From an uncultured Rhizobium sp. (lineage in GTDB: Bacteria > Pseudomonadota > Alphaproteobacteria > Rhizobiales > Rhizobiaceae), in assembly GCA_945952045.1 (NCBI GenBank), contig CAMFHE010000018.1, positions 37,034-101,033 on the forward strand: 64,000 nt of DNA, in the 5' to 3' direction. Under the pieces are notes generated by a model, which searched no databases, was not told the DNA's origin, and saw nothing but the letters and a program-made list of their open reading frames with translations. The position numbers were made by a program, and so were the translations under genes. Positions 16,553-25,011 of the stretch are shown here, piece after piece. Numbering within the stretch: position 1 is the first letter of the stretch; the number at the start of each line of letters is the position of its first letter.

Positions 16553-16986
16553 GCCCGCCCGGTCGTTCCCATCCAAGCAGATACCACATATGGTTGCAGG
16601 TGGCGCGCCTGCATCCTTTGATGTCAACGATCTGAAAATTTCATTTCAGGCGGCATCCAGAGTCAAATTTGCTCAAAAGAAGGCCTAACGAAAGGTAAAT
16701 ATGGCGCTGATTGGGGCTTATCCAGCCCTCGATTGAAAAAAAATTTTACACGTCTTCGTGAGCCCCGCGAGCGCTCCGTGCTTCGCGGATTTTCTTTCCG
16801 CTTTTTGACTGAATCTACTTTATTTTTTCTCAAATTTGAGACAGCGCATCCGGCGAATCAAAAGCGTCGCAGATTCACGAATATTACGCTCTGTAACATT
16901 GCGTGATCCGTCGTCGGCCATTTTTCGCCATTTTTCGCCAGTTTTTGCCGCCCCCATCGTCATCCGCGGTTCCGACCGCCCTGAAA
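16553..16986. other. intergenic region with tandem T-rich repeats
   Basis: 434 bases with no convincing gene. CCGCGA (16765-16770) and TCGCGG (16783-16788) form a hairpin followed by a T-rich stretch, possibly a terminator for the upstream operon. A 10-base unit CCATTTTTCG occurs twice, then a degenerate third copy, at 16918-16950, just before the rlpA-like gene. Confidence 0.5.
16918..16950 (+). repeat. short tandem repeat, 10-base unit x3
   Basis: CCATTTTTCG at 16918-16927 and 16928-16937, then CCAGTTTTTG at 16938-16947. It lies 37-69 bases before the rlpA-like start, where it may fall in the 5' untranslated leader or promoter. Confidence 0.6.
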
Positions 16987-17361
16987 ATGGGAAGCATCGC
17001 ATTGAAGAAACTGTGCCGCACTGCCCTCGTCTCGGCTGCCATTCTTGCAACCACCGCTTTCGCTCCGCTCCAGGCCTATGCCACCGGCTGCGGCGGCGCC
17101 TCCTGGTACGCCCTCGGTTCGAAAACCGCGTCGGGCGAACGCATGAACCCGAGACTGATGACAGCCGCGCATCGTTCCCTGCGCTTCGGAACGAAACTCA
17201 AGGTCACCAATCGCAATAACGGCCGCAGCGTCGTCGTTCGCATCAACGATCGCGGCCCGTTCATCCGGGGTCGCGTGCTCGATCTTTCCAAGGCCGCCGC
17301 CCAGAACATCGGCATGGTCTCCTCCGGCACCGCCAAGGTCTGCTACGAAGTCATCGGCTGA
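16987..17361 (+). CDS. short RlpA-like (double-psi beta-barrel) exported protein
   Basis: A 124-residue protein with a signal peptide (residues 1-32, hydrophobic [20 protein letters not shown], cut near AYA) and one RlpA/expansin-like barrel: [54 protein letters not shown] and [15 protein letters not shown]. The aspartate in NDRGPF is the catalytic-type residue of RlpA septal lytic transglycosylases. Unlike full-length RlpA it has no SPOR domain and no lipobox. The start at 16987 is chosen because the signal peptide follows directly. Confidence 0.82.
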   Translation: MGSIALKKLCRTALVSAAILATTAFAPLQAYATGCGGASWYALGSKTASGERMNPRLMTAAHRSLRFGTKLKVTNRNNGRSVVVRINDRGPFIRGRVLDLSKAAAQNIGMVSSGTAKVCYEVIG

Positions 17362-17507
17362 TGCCGGCACCGCACGGCCAGTCGCAAAGCCGTGGAAAGA
17401 CTTGCTCTCGCTCTTGATCGCGGTTACCACCGCCGGAGCAGTTTCCGGAGACCTCTAAACGGCCTCCATTCGGAAATGTTCCGAAAAACGACAACAGGAG
17501 AGACGTC

Positions 17508-18794
17508 ATGCGTTTGGGCGGCCGGCTGGCAGGGGCCATCGAGGTGCTTGCCGATATCGAGACGCGAAAGCGGCCGGTGGCGGACGCCCTGAAGGATTGG
17601 GGACTGGCGCATCGCTTCGCCGGTTCCGGGGACAGGGCCGCCATTGGCAATATCGTCTATGACGCCCTGCGCATGCGCCTCTCCCATGCCTGGTTGCTGG
17701 ACGACGACAGCCCCGCCGCGCTCGGCTATGCCGTTATGCTGCGGCAATGGGGCCAGACGCCGGATAGTATCGGCGCCGAACTGGAGGGCGACCGCTTCGC
17801 CCCCGAACCGCTGAAGCCGGAATGGCTCGCGGCCCTGTCTTCGCGCAAGCTCGAAGACGCACCCGCCTATATCCAAGGCGATATCCCCGACTGGGTGCAG
17901 CCGGCGCTGGAGGAAAACTTCGGCGACGACTGGCTGGCCGAGGCAAAGGCGCTGGCGGAACGCCCGACGCTGGATCTGCGCGTCAATACATTGCGCGCCG
18001 AACGCCCCAAGGTTCTGAAGGCGCTGGAGCGCTCCGAACCGCAGGCCGCGCGTATCGCTCGCCAGGGCATCCGAATTCCCGCTGGCGAAGGCCCGTCGCG
18101 CCTGCCCAACGTCACGGCCGAACTCTCCTTCCAGAAAGGCTGGTTCGAAGTGCAGGACGAGGGTTCGCAGATCGTCGCCGATCTCGCCGAACCGCGCGAA
18201 GGCGATCAGGTGTTGGATTATTGCGCCGGCGGTGGCGGCAAGACGCTGGCCATGGCGGCGGCCATGCACAACAAGGGTCAGGTCCACGCCTATGACGCTG
18301 ACCGCAAGCGTCTCGCGCCGATCATCGAGCGCCTGCGCCGCGCCGGAACCCGTAATGTGCAGGTCCATGATGGCCGCGCTGCGCTCGATGCGCTGAAGGA
18401 GCGATGCGACCGCGTTCTCGTCGATGCGCCCTGCACCGGCACCGGCACCTGGCGACGCCGCCCCGACACCAAATGGCGCCTCACCGCCAAGAACCTCGAC
18501 GAGCGCCTTGCCCAGCAGCAGGAAGCGCTCGACCAGGCTGCCATCTATGTGCGGCCGGGCGGTTTCCTCATCTACATCACCTGCTCCATCCTGCCGCAGG
18601 AAAACGATGCGCAGGCGCTTGCCTTTTGCGAGCGCCATCCCGAATACCGCATCGTGCCGGCGCTGGACAAATGGACGCATCTCTTCGGAGCGGTCGCGCC
18701 GAAGCCGCGCTCGCGTGACGGCCGCATGCTGACGCTGACGCCGGCCTCCACCGACACGGACGGGTTTTTCTTCGCGCTGCTACAGCGTGGCTGA
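17508..18794 (+). CDS. rsmB: RsmB/NOP family rRNA cytosine-C5 methyltransferase
   Basis: A 428-residue SAM-dependent enzyme with an N-terminal NusB-like RNA-binding part (residues 1-130) and a C-terminal catalytic domain. The SAM motif VLDYCAGGGGKTLAMAAAM is near residue 240, the first cysteine motif DAPCTGTGTWRRRPDTKWR near 305 and the second, ITCSILPQEN, near 357. The two-cysteine arrangement identifies an m5C methyltransferase; RsmB modifies C967 of 16S rRNA. ACAGGAGAG precedes the ATG. Confidence 0.9.
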   Translation: MRLGGRLAGAIEVLADIETRKRPVADALKDWGLAHRFAGSGDRAAIGNIVYDALRMRLSHAWLLDDDSPAALGYAVMLRQWGQTPDSIGAELEGDRFAPEPLKPEWLAALSSRKLEDAPAYIQGDIPDWVQPALEENFGDDWLAEAKALAERPTLDLRVNTLRAERPKVLKALERSEPQAARIARQGIRIPAGEGPSRLPNVTAELSFQKGWFEVQDEGSQIVADLAEPREGDQVLDYCAGGGGKTLAMAAAMHNKGQVHAYDADRKRLAPIIERLRRAGTRNVQVHDGRAALDALKERCDRVLVDAPCTGTGTWRRRPDTKWRLTAKNLDERLAQQQEALDQAAIYVRPGGFLIYITCSILPQENDAQALAFCERHPEYRIVPALDKWTHLFGAVAPKPRSRDGRMLTLTPASTDTDGFFFALLQRG

Positions 18795-18870
18795 CGCATT
18801 TTGCGAAAAAAGCGGGTTCTCATTTTCCGTCCGCAATGGTGGCCTCGGAACGCGCTTTCAATAATGATTC

Positions 18871-18886
18871 CAAACTAGAGAGTTTG
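18871..18886. promoter_or_regulatory. perfect 16-bp palindrome upstream of the imelysin operon
   Basis: CAAACT (18871-18876) and AGTTTG (18881-18886) flank AGAG. It lies 77 bases before the first imelysin start. TATAGAT follows at 18894, so the palindrome would overlap the -35 region of a promoter there. It is not a clean match to the Irr or RirA consensus; an iron-responsive operator is inference from the genes it precedes. Confidence 0.4.
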
Positions 18887-18962
18887 ACACCACTATAGAT
18901 TTGCGCGAAGACATCGGCTGTCCGATAGAGGGGACGGTTTGCCGCCGTCACAGGAGAGCCGA

Positions 18963-20237
18963 ATGATCCGCAAATCCATGCTGCGCGCCGGGCTGGCGCT
19001 GCTTGCCGTGTCCGCTGCCTTCGCCATGCCGGCGCGGGCCGCCACCGATGCCGCCGCCGTCATCAAGCATTACACCGATGTCGCCCATGCCAAATTCGAG
19101 GATGCGCTGACGACAGCGAAGAAGCTCGACAAGGCGATCGACGCGCTGATCGCCAAGCCCAGCGAAAAGACCCTGAAGGCGGCGCGCGCCGCCTGGCTCG
19201 CGGCCCGCATTCCCTACCAGCAGTCGGAAGTCTACCGCTTCGGCAACCCGATCGTCGACGATTGGGAAGGCAAGGTGAATGCCTGGCCGCTGGATGAAGG
19301 ACTGATCGACTATGTCGATGCTTCCTACGGCACCGAAAGCGACGAGAATGCCCTCTACACGGCCAATGTCATCGCCAACAAGACGATCAAGATCGACGGC
19401 AAGGATGTCGATGCATCCAAGATCACGCCGGAGCTGCTGCAGACGCTGCACGAGGCTGGCCATGTCGATGCCAACGTCGCCACCGGCTATCACGCCATCG
19501 AATTCCTGCTCTGGGGCCAGGATCTGAACGGCACCGGTCCCGGCGCCGGCAAGCGCCCCTATACCGACTACGACCAGAAAAATTGCACCAACGGCAATTG
19601 CGACCGTCGCGCCGACTACCTGAAGGCCGCCTCGACGCTGCTCGTCGCCGATCTCCAGGAAATGACGGACAACTGGGCGCCGGAAGGCGAGGCGACCAAG
19701 CATGTCGCGGCCGATCCCAAGGCGGGAATTGTCGCTATTCTGACCGGCATGGGCTCGCTCTCCTATGGCGAACTGGCCGGCGAGCGCATGAAGCTCGGCC
19801 TCATCCTGCATGATCCGGAAGAGGAGCATGATTGCTTCTCCGACAACACCTATAATTCGCATCTCTACGACGCCATTGGCATCGCCTCTGCCTATAACGG
19901 CAACTACATCCGCGCCGACGGCACCAAGATGAAGGGTGCCTCGCTGTCCGAACTGGTTGCGGAAAAGGACAAGGCGCTCGACGCGGAAATGAAGGCAAAG
20001 CTGAAGACGACGCTCGACGCCATGCGCGTGATGGCCGATCGCGGCAAGCGTGTCGAAGCCTATGACCAGATGATCGCCGAGGGCAACAAGAAGGGCAATG
20101 CCGTCGTCCAGGCCGCCATCGATGGCCTGGTCGACCAGACCAAGAGCATCGAACGCGTCATCGCCGCCCTCGATCTCGGAACGGTGAAGCTCGAGGGATC
20201 CGCCAGCCTCGACAATCCGAGCTCCGTCTTCAAGTAA
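18963..20237 (+). CDS. imelysin family (M75-like) periplasmic protein, iron-linked
   Basis: A 424-residue exported protein. The signal peptide covers residues 1-25 (MLRAGLALLAVSAAFAMPARA). The imelysin motif GxHxxE is intact in GYHAIEFLLWGQD near residue 178. The family includes IrpA, EfeO and insulin-cleaving proteins and is tied to iron uptake; true peptidase activity is doubtful. AGGAG sits seven bases before the ATG. It heads a four-gene run with a DUF1111 di-haem protein, a second imelysin and DUF1513, the order I recall from Fur-regulated Pseudomonas loci. Confidence 0.9.
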   Translation: MIRKSMLRAGLALLAVSAAFAMPARAATDAAAVIKHYTDVAHAKFEDALTTAKKLDKAIDALIAKPSEKTLKAARAAWLAARIPYQQSEVYRFGNPIVDDWEGKVNAWPLDEGLIDYVDASYGTESDENALYTANVIANKTIKIDGKDVDASKITPELLQTLHEAGHVDANVATGYHAIEFLLWGQDLNGTGPGAGKRPYTDYDQKNCTNGNCDRRADYLKAASTLLVADLQEMTDNWAPEGEATKHVAADPKAGIVAILTGMGSLSYGELAGERMKLGLILHDPEEEHDCFSDNTYNSHLYDAIGIASAYNGNYIRADGTKMKGASLSELVAEKDKALDAEMKAKLKTTLDAMRVMADRGKRVEAYDQMIAEGNKKGNAVVQAAIDGLVDQTKSIERVIAALDLGTVKLEGSASLDNPSSVFK

Positions 20238-20245
20238 GGGAAAAA

Positions 20246-20271
20246 CGGCCGGCGGCGTCAGCCTCCGGCCG
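20246..20271 (+). other. intercistronic hairpin in the imelysin operon
   Basis: CGGCCGG (20246-20252) pairs with CCGGCCG (20265-20271) in the gap between the first imelysin and the oxidoreductase, without a T-tract. It may lower expression of the downstream genes relative to the first or protect the upstream message. Confidence 0.4.
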
Positions 20272-20282
20272 GCTTGCCGCCG

Positions 20283-21797
20283 ATGCCTCGCCATTTTGTC
20301 CGGTTTCTGACCCCGGCTGCCGTCTTCCTTGCCGTCGCAGCCGGTGGCATGGCGGCGGATGAGGCGCGGCGTGCCGATCTTTCGCCTGAGGATCGTAGCC
20401 GGGTTCTGGCGGTCACCGCGCCGGCCACGGATTTTTCGCGCGCCGAGCCGTTCGAAGCGATGCCGGGCGGGGCCGCCACCGGGATGACGGTGAAAGGCCG
20501 CGATGTCTTCTCCAAGCCCTCCGCCAATCTCGATACGGCGAGCGGGCATGATTTCATCCTCGGCAATGCCCTGTTTCGAAAATTATGGGTCGCCTCGCCC
20601 TCCTCGACGCTGGCGTCGGACGGTCTCGGCCCGCTTTACAATGCCCGCTCCTGCCAGAGCTGCCATATCCGCGACGGTCGCGGCCATCCGCCCGAAGGTG
20701 GAGATGCCGTGTCGATGGTGTTGCGCCTTGCGCGCGATGCCGTAATCCCGGCGGAAAAGGCGACCCTTGCCGTTCATCAGGCGCTGAATTTCCCTGATCC
20801 TGTCTATGGCCGGCAGTTGCAGGATTTGGCGATCCCCGGCCTTGCCGCCGAGGGCCGGGTGACGGTGCGCTATACGCAAGAACCGGTGACGCTCTCCGAA
20901 GGCGAGACGGTCATGCTGCGCAAGCCGGCCTATGCTGTGGAGGCTTTGGGCTACGGCGCGCTCGATCCGGCGACGACGCTCTCGGCGCGCATCGCTCCGC
21001 CGATGATCGGCCTCGGCCTGATCGAGGCGATCTATCCCGAGGATATCGAGGCGCTGGCCGATCCGGACGACCGCGATGGCGACGGCATTTCCGGCCGGGC
21101 GGCCCGGGTGCGCGACGAAAAGGGGGCGCTGGCGCTCGGCCGTTTCGGCTGGAAGGCGCAGAACGCCACTGTCGAACAACAGACCGCCGCCGCCTTCGCC
21201 GACGATATCGGCATTTCGACGCCGCTCGCCGACCGTCCTTACGGCGATTGCACGGAGCGTCAGACGGCCTGCCTGTCGCGCCCCACCGGCGTCCAGAAAA
21301 AGCTCGGAGCCTATGAGGCGCCCGATCCGGTGCTGGGGCTCACCAGTTTTTACGCAAGACATCTGGCGGTGCCCGCGCGGCGTGATGTCGCGGATCCAAA
21401 AGTTTTGGCCGGCAAGACGCTGTTCTACGCCGCCGGCTGCGCCACCTGCCATCACCCGAAATTCGTCACCCGCCGCGATGCCTTCGATCCCGCGCTCGCT
21501 TTCCAGCTCATCTGGCCCTATTCCGACTTCCTGCTGCACGACATGGGCGAAGGTCTCGCCGATGGCCAGCGCGTCGGCGAGGCGGACGGGCGGGAGTGGC
21601 GCACGCCGCCGCTCTGGGGTATAGGTCTGACCCGCGCCGTCGCCGGCCAGGCCTTCTTCCTGCATGACGGCCGCGCCCGCAGCCTCACCGAAGCCATCCT
21701 CTGGCATGGCGGCGAGGGGGAAAGGGCGCGCACCGCTTTCGCCACCCTGTCGCGGGCCGACCGCGATGCCCTGCTGGCCTTCCTGGAGTCGCTGTAA
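20283..21797 (+). CDS. di-haem oxidoreductase (DUF1111, MauG-like)
   Basis: A 504-residue exported c-type cytochrome. The signal peptide is residues 1-24 (FLTPAAVFLAVAAGGMAA). Two haem-c motifs CxxCH are present: CQSCHIRDGRG near residue 126 and CATCHHPKF near 388. The family, once called thiol oxidoreductase, travels with imelysin genes and is thought to do periplasmic redox chemistry, perhaps on iron or on a protein partner. The start at 20283 has no good ribosome site, so translation may depend on the upstream gene. It ends directly before the second imelysin. Confidence 0.88.
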   Translation: MPRHFVRFLTPAAVFLAVAAGGMAADEARRADLSPEDRSRVLAVTAPATDFSRAEPFEAMPGGAATGMTVKGRDVFSKPSANLDTASGHDFILGNALFRKLWVASPSSTLASDGLGPLYNARSCQSCHIRDGRGHPPEGGDAVSMVLRLARDAVIPAEKATLAVHQALNFPDPVYGRQLQDLAIPGLAAEGRVTVRYTQEPVTLSEGETVMLRKPAYAVEALGYGALDPATTLSARIAPPMIGLGLIEAIYPEDIEALADPDDRDGDGISGRAARVRDEKGALALGRFGWKAQNATVEQQTAAAFADDIGISTPLADRPYGDCTERQTACLSRPTGVQKKLGAYEAPDPVLGLTSFYARHLAVPARRDVADPKVLAGKTLFYAAGCATCHHPKFVTRRDAFDPALAFQLIWPYSDFLLHDMGEGLADGQRVGEADGREWRTPPLWGIGLTRAVAGQAFFLHDGRARSLTEAILWHGGEGERARTAFATLSRADRDALLAFLESL

Positions 21798-22895
21798 ATG
21801 GCCCGTCTGCCCCTGCTGCCCGCTCTCGCCCTTGTCCTCATGCCGCTCACGGCGGTTGCTCAAGGCGGCGCTTCGAAATTGCAGGAGGCGGCCGTTCCCG
21901 CCGTCATGGCAAAGTCCATCGACGAGGTCATCCGCCCCGGCTATCGAAAATTCCATGAAAGCGCGACCGCGCTTACCGGCATGATGAAGGCGCTCTGCGC
22001 CGCGCCCTCGGCCGATACACTGGCAAAGGCCCGGGCCGGCTTTGCCGATTCCGTCTCCGCCTGGTCGCGCATCGAGATCGTTCGCGTCGGCCCGGCGCTG
22101 GAGGAAAACCGCTTCGAGCGCATCCTGTTCTTCCCCGACCGCAAGGGTCTGGGCCTGAAGCAGGTGCAGGCCGCCATCGCCGGCCAGGACGAGAAAGACA
22201 CGACGCCGGATGGCATTGCCGGCAAGAGCGTCGCCGTGCAGGGCTTTACCGCCCTCGAATACGTGCTTTACGGCAGTCATGCCGAGGTGCTGGAGAGCGA
22301 GAAGAACGGTTTCCGCTGCCGTTTCGGCGCGGCCATTGCCGGCAATATCGATGCCGTCGCCGCCACGCTTTCGGCCGATTGGGAAAAGAAGGGCGGCATC
22401 GCCGACCAGTGGAAGACGCCCGGTCCCGACAACGAACAATTCCGCGACGGTCGCGAGGCGATCCAGGCGCTGCTCGGCATCCTCGTTCATGGCGTCGAGA
22501 CAGTGCGCGACCAGCGGCTGGAAGCCTTCTATAAGGGCAAGGACAAGCCGGTGCGGCCGAAATCGGCGATCTACTGGCGCGCCGGCCTGACTTTCCCGTC
22601 GATCACCGCCAATCTTGCCGGTATCGAAACCCTGTTCGTCCAATCCGGCATGGAACAGGTGCTCGATCCCGCCGATCGTGCGATTGCCGGCGAGATCGTG
22701 TCGCTGCTGAAATCCCTGCAGGCAACCGCGCCGACGGTCGACGCGGACATCGCCAAGGCGGTTGCCGAACCGAAGGATCAGGAAAAGATGGATCTGCTGC
22801 TGCGCGGCACCCGCGATCTTCTGACCAAGCTGAACGACGGTTATGGCGGCGCCATCGGGCTTGCTGCCGGTTTTTCCTTCGCCGACGGGGATTGA
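21798..22895 (+). CDS. second imelysin family protein, motif histidine missing
   Basis: A 365-residue exported protein with a signal peptide (MARLPLLPALALVLMPLTAVAQG). The position equivalent to GxHxxE reads GFTALEYVLYGSH, so the histidine is replaced by threonine while the glutamate is kept; this suggests the site does not bind metal as in the first imelysin. The start codon abuts the preceding stop, implying translational coupling. It probably works with its neighbours in the periplasm. Confidence 0.88.
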   Translation: MARLPLLPALALVLMPLTAVAQGGASKLQEAAVPAVMAKSIDEVIRPGYRKFHESATALTGMMKALCAAPSADTLAKARAGFADSVSAWSRIEIVRVGPALEENRFERILFFPDRKGLGLKQVQAAIAGQDEKDTTPDGIAGKSVAVQGFTALEYVLYGSHAEVLESEKNGFRCRFGAAIAGNIDAVAATLSADWEKKGGIADQWKTPGPDNEQFRDGREAIQALLGILVHGVETVRDQRLEAFYKGKDKPVRPKSAIYWRAGLTFPSITANLAGIETLFVQSGMEQVLDPADRAIAGEIVSLLKSLQATAPTVDADIAKAVAEPKDQEKMDLLLRGTRDLLTKLNDGYGGAIGLAAGFSFADGD

Positions 22896-22899
22896 GGGG

Positions 22900-23988
22900 G
22901 TGGCGCTTCCGCTGATCGACCGCCGCCGCTTCATGCAGGCCGCCGGCATCGCTTTCCTGGCCGGCCTGTCGCCGCGTGCGCTGTATGCGCTGGAGCGTAC
23001 CGACGCCGTCTTCGCTTCCGCCTTTCGCGCGGCCGATGGCTCCTATGGCGTGGCGACGGTCACCGAGCGCGGCGAAATCGTCGCGCGCAGTCCGCTGCCA
23101 GCCCGCGCCCATGGCATGGCCGCTTGTCCTGCGACCGCCAAGGCCGTCGCCTTTGCCCGCCGCCCAGGCACCTTCGCCATGGTGCTCGATCTTGCCGGCC
23201 GGGTCGAGCCGGTGGTCATCGCTGCCCCCGAGGGCCGGCATTTCTTCGGTCATGGCTGCTTTTCGCCGGACGGCCGCTGGCTCTATGCCAGCGAGAACGA
23301 TTTCGACGCCAATCGCGGCGTCATCGGCCTTTACGATGCCCGCGAGAATTTCGCCCGCATCGGCGAATACGAGGCCTTCGGCATCGGCACGCACGATCTC
23401 TCGGTCTCCGACGACGGGGCGATGCTGATCGCCGCCAATGGCGGCATCGAGACCCACCCGGATTTCGGCCGCACCAAACTCAATCTCGACCGCATGGAGC
23501 CGTCACTGGTGCTGATCGATGCCCGCGATGGCGCGCTGATCGAGCGCCACACGCTGCCGCATGCGCTGCGGCAATTGTCGACGCGCCATATCGACCTCGA
23601 TGCCGGTGGCCAGATCTGGTTTGCCTGCCAGTATGAAGGCCCGCGCAACGATACGCCGCCGCTGGTCGGCCATTTTTCCCGGGGCGAACCGCTGACCTTC
23701 CTCGACCTGCCGCACGAGATAGTGCAGGCGCTCGGCAATTACGTTGGGGCCATCGCCGTCAATCGCCGCCTGGGCCTTGTCGGCGTGACCTCGCCGGTCG
23801 GCGGTGCGGCTGTGACCATCGATGCCGCAAGCGGCCGCGTGCTGCAAAGTTCGATCCGCCCGGATGCAGCCGGCATCGCCGCCGCCCGCATCGGTTTTGC
23901 CGTGTCCTCCTATGATGGCCTTATGCTGGACACGCAAAGCGATGTCGCCTGGGACCAGCATATCGTCCGCCTGCCGCGCCGGCTCTGA
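22900..23988 (+). CDS. DUF1513 Tat-exported beta-propeller-like protein
   Basis: A 362-residue protein starting with GTG at 22900, five bases after the imelysin stop. The N-terminus VALPLIDRRRFMQAAGIAFLAGLSPRALYA is a twin-arginine signal, so it is exported folded. The rest contains repeated strands such as HGCFSPDGRWLYASEND and DLSVSDDGAMLIAANGG, typical of a seven-bladed propeller. DUF1513 proteins accompany imelysin/DUF1111 genes; the role is unknown, but Tat export hints at a bound cofactor or metal. Confidence 0.85.
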   Translation: MALPLIDRRRFMQAAGIAFLAGLSPRALYALERTDAVFASAFRAADGSYGVATVTERGEIVARSPLPARAHGMAACPATAKAVAFARRPGTFAMVLDLAGRVEPVVIAAPEGRHFFGHGCFSPDGRWLYASENDFDANRGVIGLYDARENFARIGEYEAFGIGTHDLSVSDDGAMLIAANGGIETHPDFGRTKLNLDRMEPSLVLIDARDGALIERHTLPHALRQLSTRHIDLDAGGQIWFACQYEGPRNDTPPLVGHFSRGEPLTFLDLPHEIVQALGNYVGAIAVNRRLGLVGVTSPVGGAAVTIDAASGRVLQSSIRPDAAGIAAARIGFAVSSYDGLMLDTQSDVAWDQHIVRLPRRL

Positions 23989-24041
23989 AGCGCTCCGGCG
24001 GCGCACTCGCAAAGCATCCGCCGCGCCCTAGATGCTTGTCC

Positions 24042-24494
24042 ATGCAAAAAATCGTCACTCATCTTGTCTTCATCGCCATCGTGCTCGGCGGCGGCCTGCT
24101 CATCGGGCTCAATTTTCTGCCGGGCGAATGGTATCAGTCGCTCGCCAAGCCACCCTTCAATCCACCGAACTGGATTTTCGGCCCCGTCTGGTCGATCCTT
24201 TACATCATGATCGGCATTGCCGGCGCCCGCACCTTCCTGCGCGATGGCTTTTCGAGCGCTTTCGGCCTCTGGCTGGTGCAGCTCCTCTTGAATTTCCTCT
24301 GGTCGCCGGCCTTCTTCGGCGCGGAAAATGCGCGCCTGGCGCTGGTGGTCATCGTTCCCTTGCTGGTGGTGATCCTCGCCTTCATCGCGCAACGCTGGCG
24401 GCGCGATCGGATTGCAGCATTCCTGTTCGTTCCCTATGCCGCCTGGGTCGGTTTTGCGACACTTCTCAACGCTTCCATCGTCTGGCTGAACTGA
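24042..24494 (+). CDS. tspO: TspO/MBR family membrane protein
   Basis: A 150-residue, five-helix membrane protein. WYQSLAKPPFNPPNWIFGPVWSILYIMIGIA is the diagnostic N-terminal region, and LLLNFLWSPAFFGAEN the conserved third helix. TspO proteins bind porphyrins and act in redox or light and stress signalling. The ATG at 24042 is preferred to a TTG two codons earlier; neither has a strong ribosome site. It follows the iron-linked operon by 53 bases on the same strand, which fits a tetrapyrrole or iron theme but may be chance. Confidence 0.92.
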   Translation: MQKIVTHLVFIAIVLGGGLLIGLNFLPGEWYQSLAKPPFNPPNWIFGPVWSILYIMIGIAGARTFLRDGFSSAFGLWLVQLLLNFLWSPAFFGAENARLALVVIVPLLVVILAFIAQRWRRDRIAAFLFVPYAAWVGFATLLNASIVWLN

Positions 24495-24561
24495 TTTCCC
24501 CGGCGATGGCTTGTGGAAGCTGCAAGGCCATGCCACGGTCCGCCCGAACAGGGGTCAAGGC

Positions 24562-25011
24562 ATGGCAGACGAAGACAGTGGCGATTTCGGCGAACGCATC
24601 CGGCAGAGTTTTGCCCGGCAGCCGGCGATGGAAACCATCGGCGCCGAACTGACCCGCATCGAACATGGCACGGTCGAGATCGAACTGGATTTCGATCCGA
24701 AACTGACGCAGCAGCACGGTTTCCTGCATGCCGGCATCGTCGCGGCAGCGCTCGATTCCGCCTGCGGATATGCCGCTTATACGGTCATCGATGCCGATGC
24801 CTCCATTCTGACCATCGAATTCAAGGTCAATCTGATGTCGCCGGGGCGGGGAGAGCGCTTTCTCTTTCGCGGCGAAGTGACGAAACCCGGCTCCAACATC
24901 ATCGTCGCCGATGGCCGCGCCTATGCGCTGCGCGACGGACCGGCCAAGCTCATCGCCTCGATGACCGGCACGATGATGGTGGTGCGCGGACGCGAGGGAA
25001 TTGCCGGATGA
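24562..25011 (+). CDS. PaaI-type hotdog thioesterase
   Basis: A 149-residue single hotdog-fold protein. QQHGFLHAGIVAAALDSACGYAAYT near residue 50 carries the HG..HAG...ALDS signature of PaaI-like acyl-CoA thioesterases, and SILTIEFKVNLMSPGRGERFLF follows as expected. The acyl substrate is unknown. The start at 24562 follows GGGGTCAAGG. Its stop overlaps the mtnN start in an ATGA, so the two are translationally coupled. Confidence 0.88.
   Translation: MADEDSGDFGERIRQSFARQPAMETIGAELTRIEHGTVEIELDFDPKLTQQHGFLHAGIVAAALDSACGYAAYTVIDADASILTIEFKVNLMSPGRGERFLFRGEVTKPGSNIIVADGRAYALRDGPAKLIASMTGTMMVVRGREGIAG

Noticed and set aside
17469..17485. Hairpin TTCGGAA-ATG-TTCCGAA before rsmB
   Set aside because: Short stem with a three-base loop, no T-tract and no clear link to the ribosome site; too weak to call.
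20583..22949. 788-codon open frame on the minus strand across the di-haem and imelysin genes
   Set aside because: It lies antisense to two genes with signal peptides, haem motifs and ribosome sites; the product is Gly/Arg/Asp-rich with no motif. High-GC codon bias creates such antisense frames.
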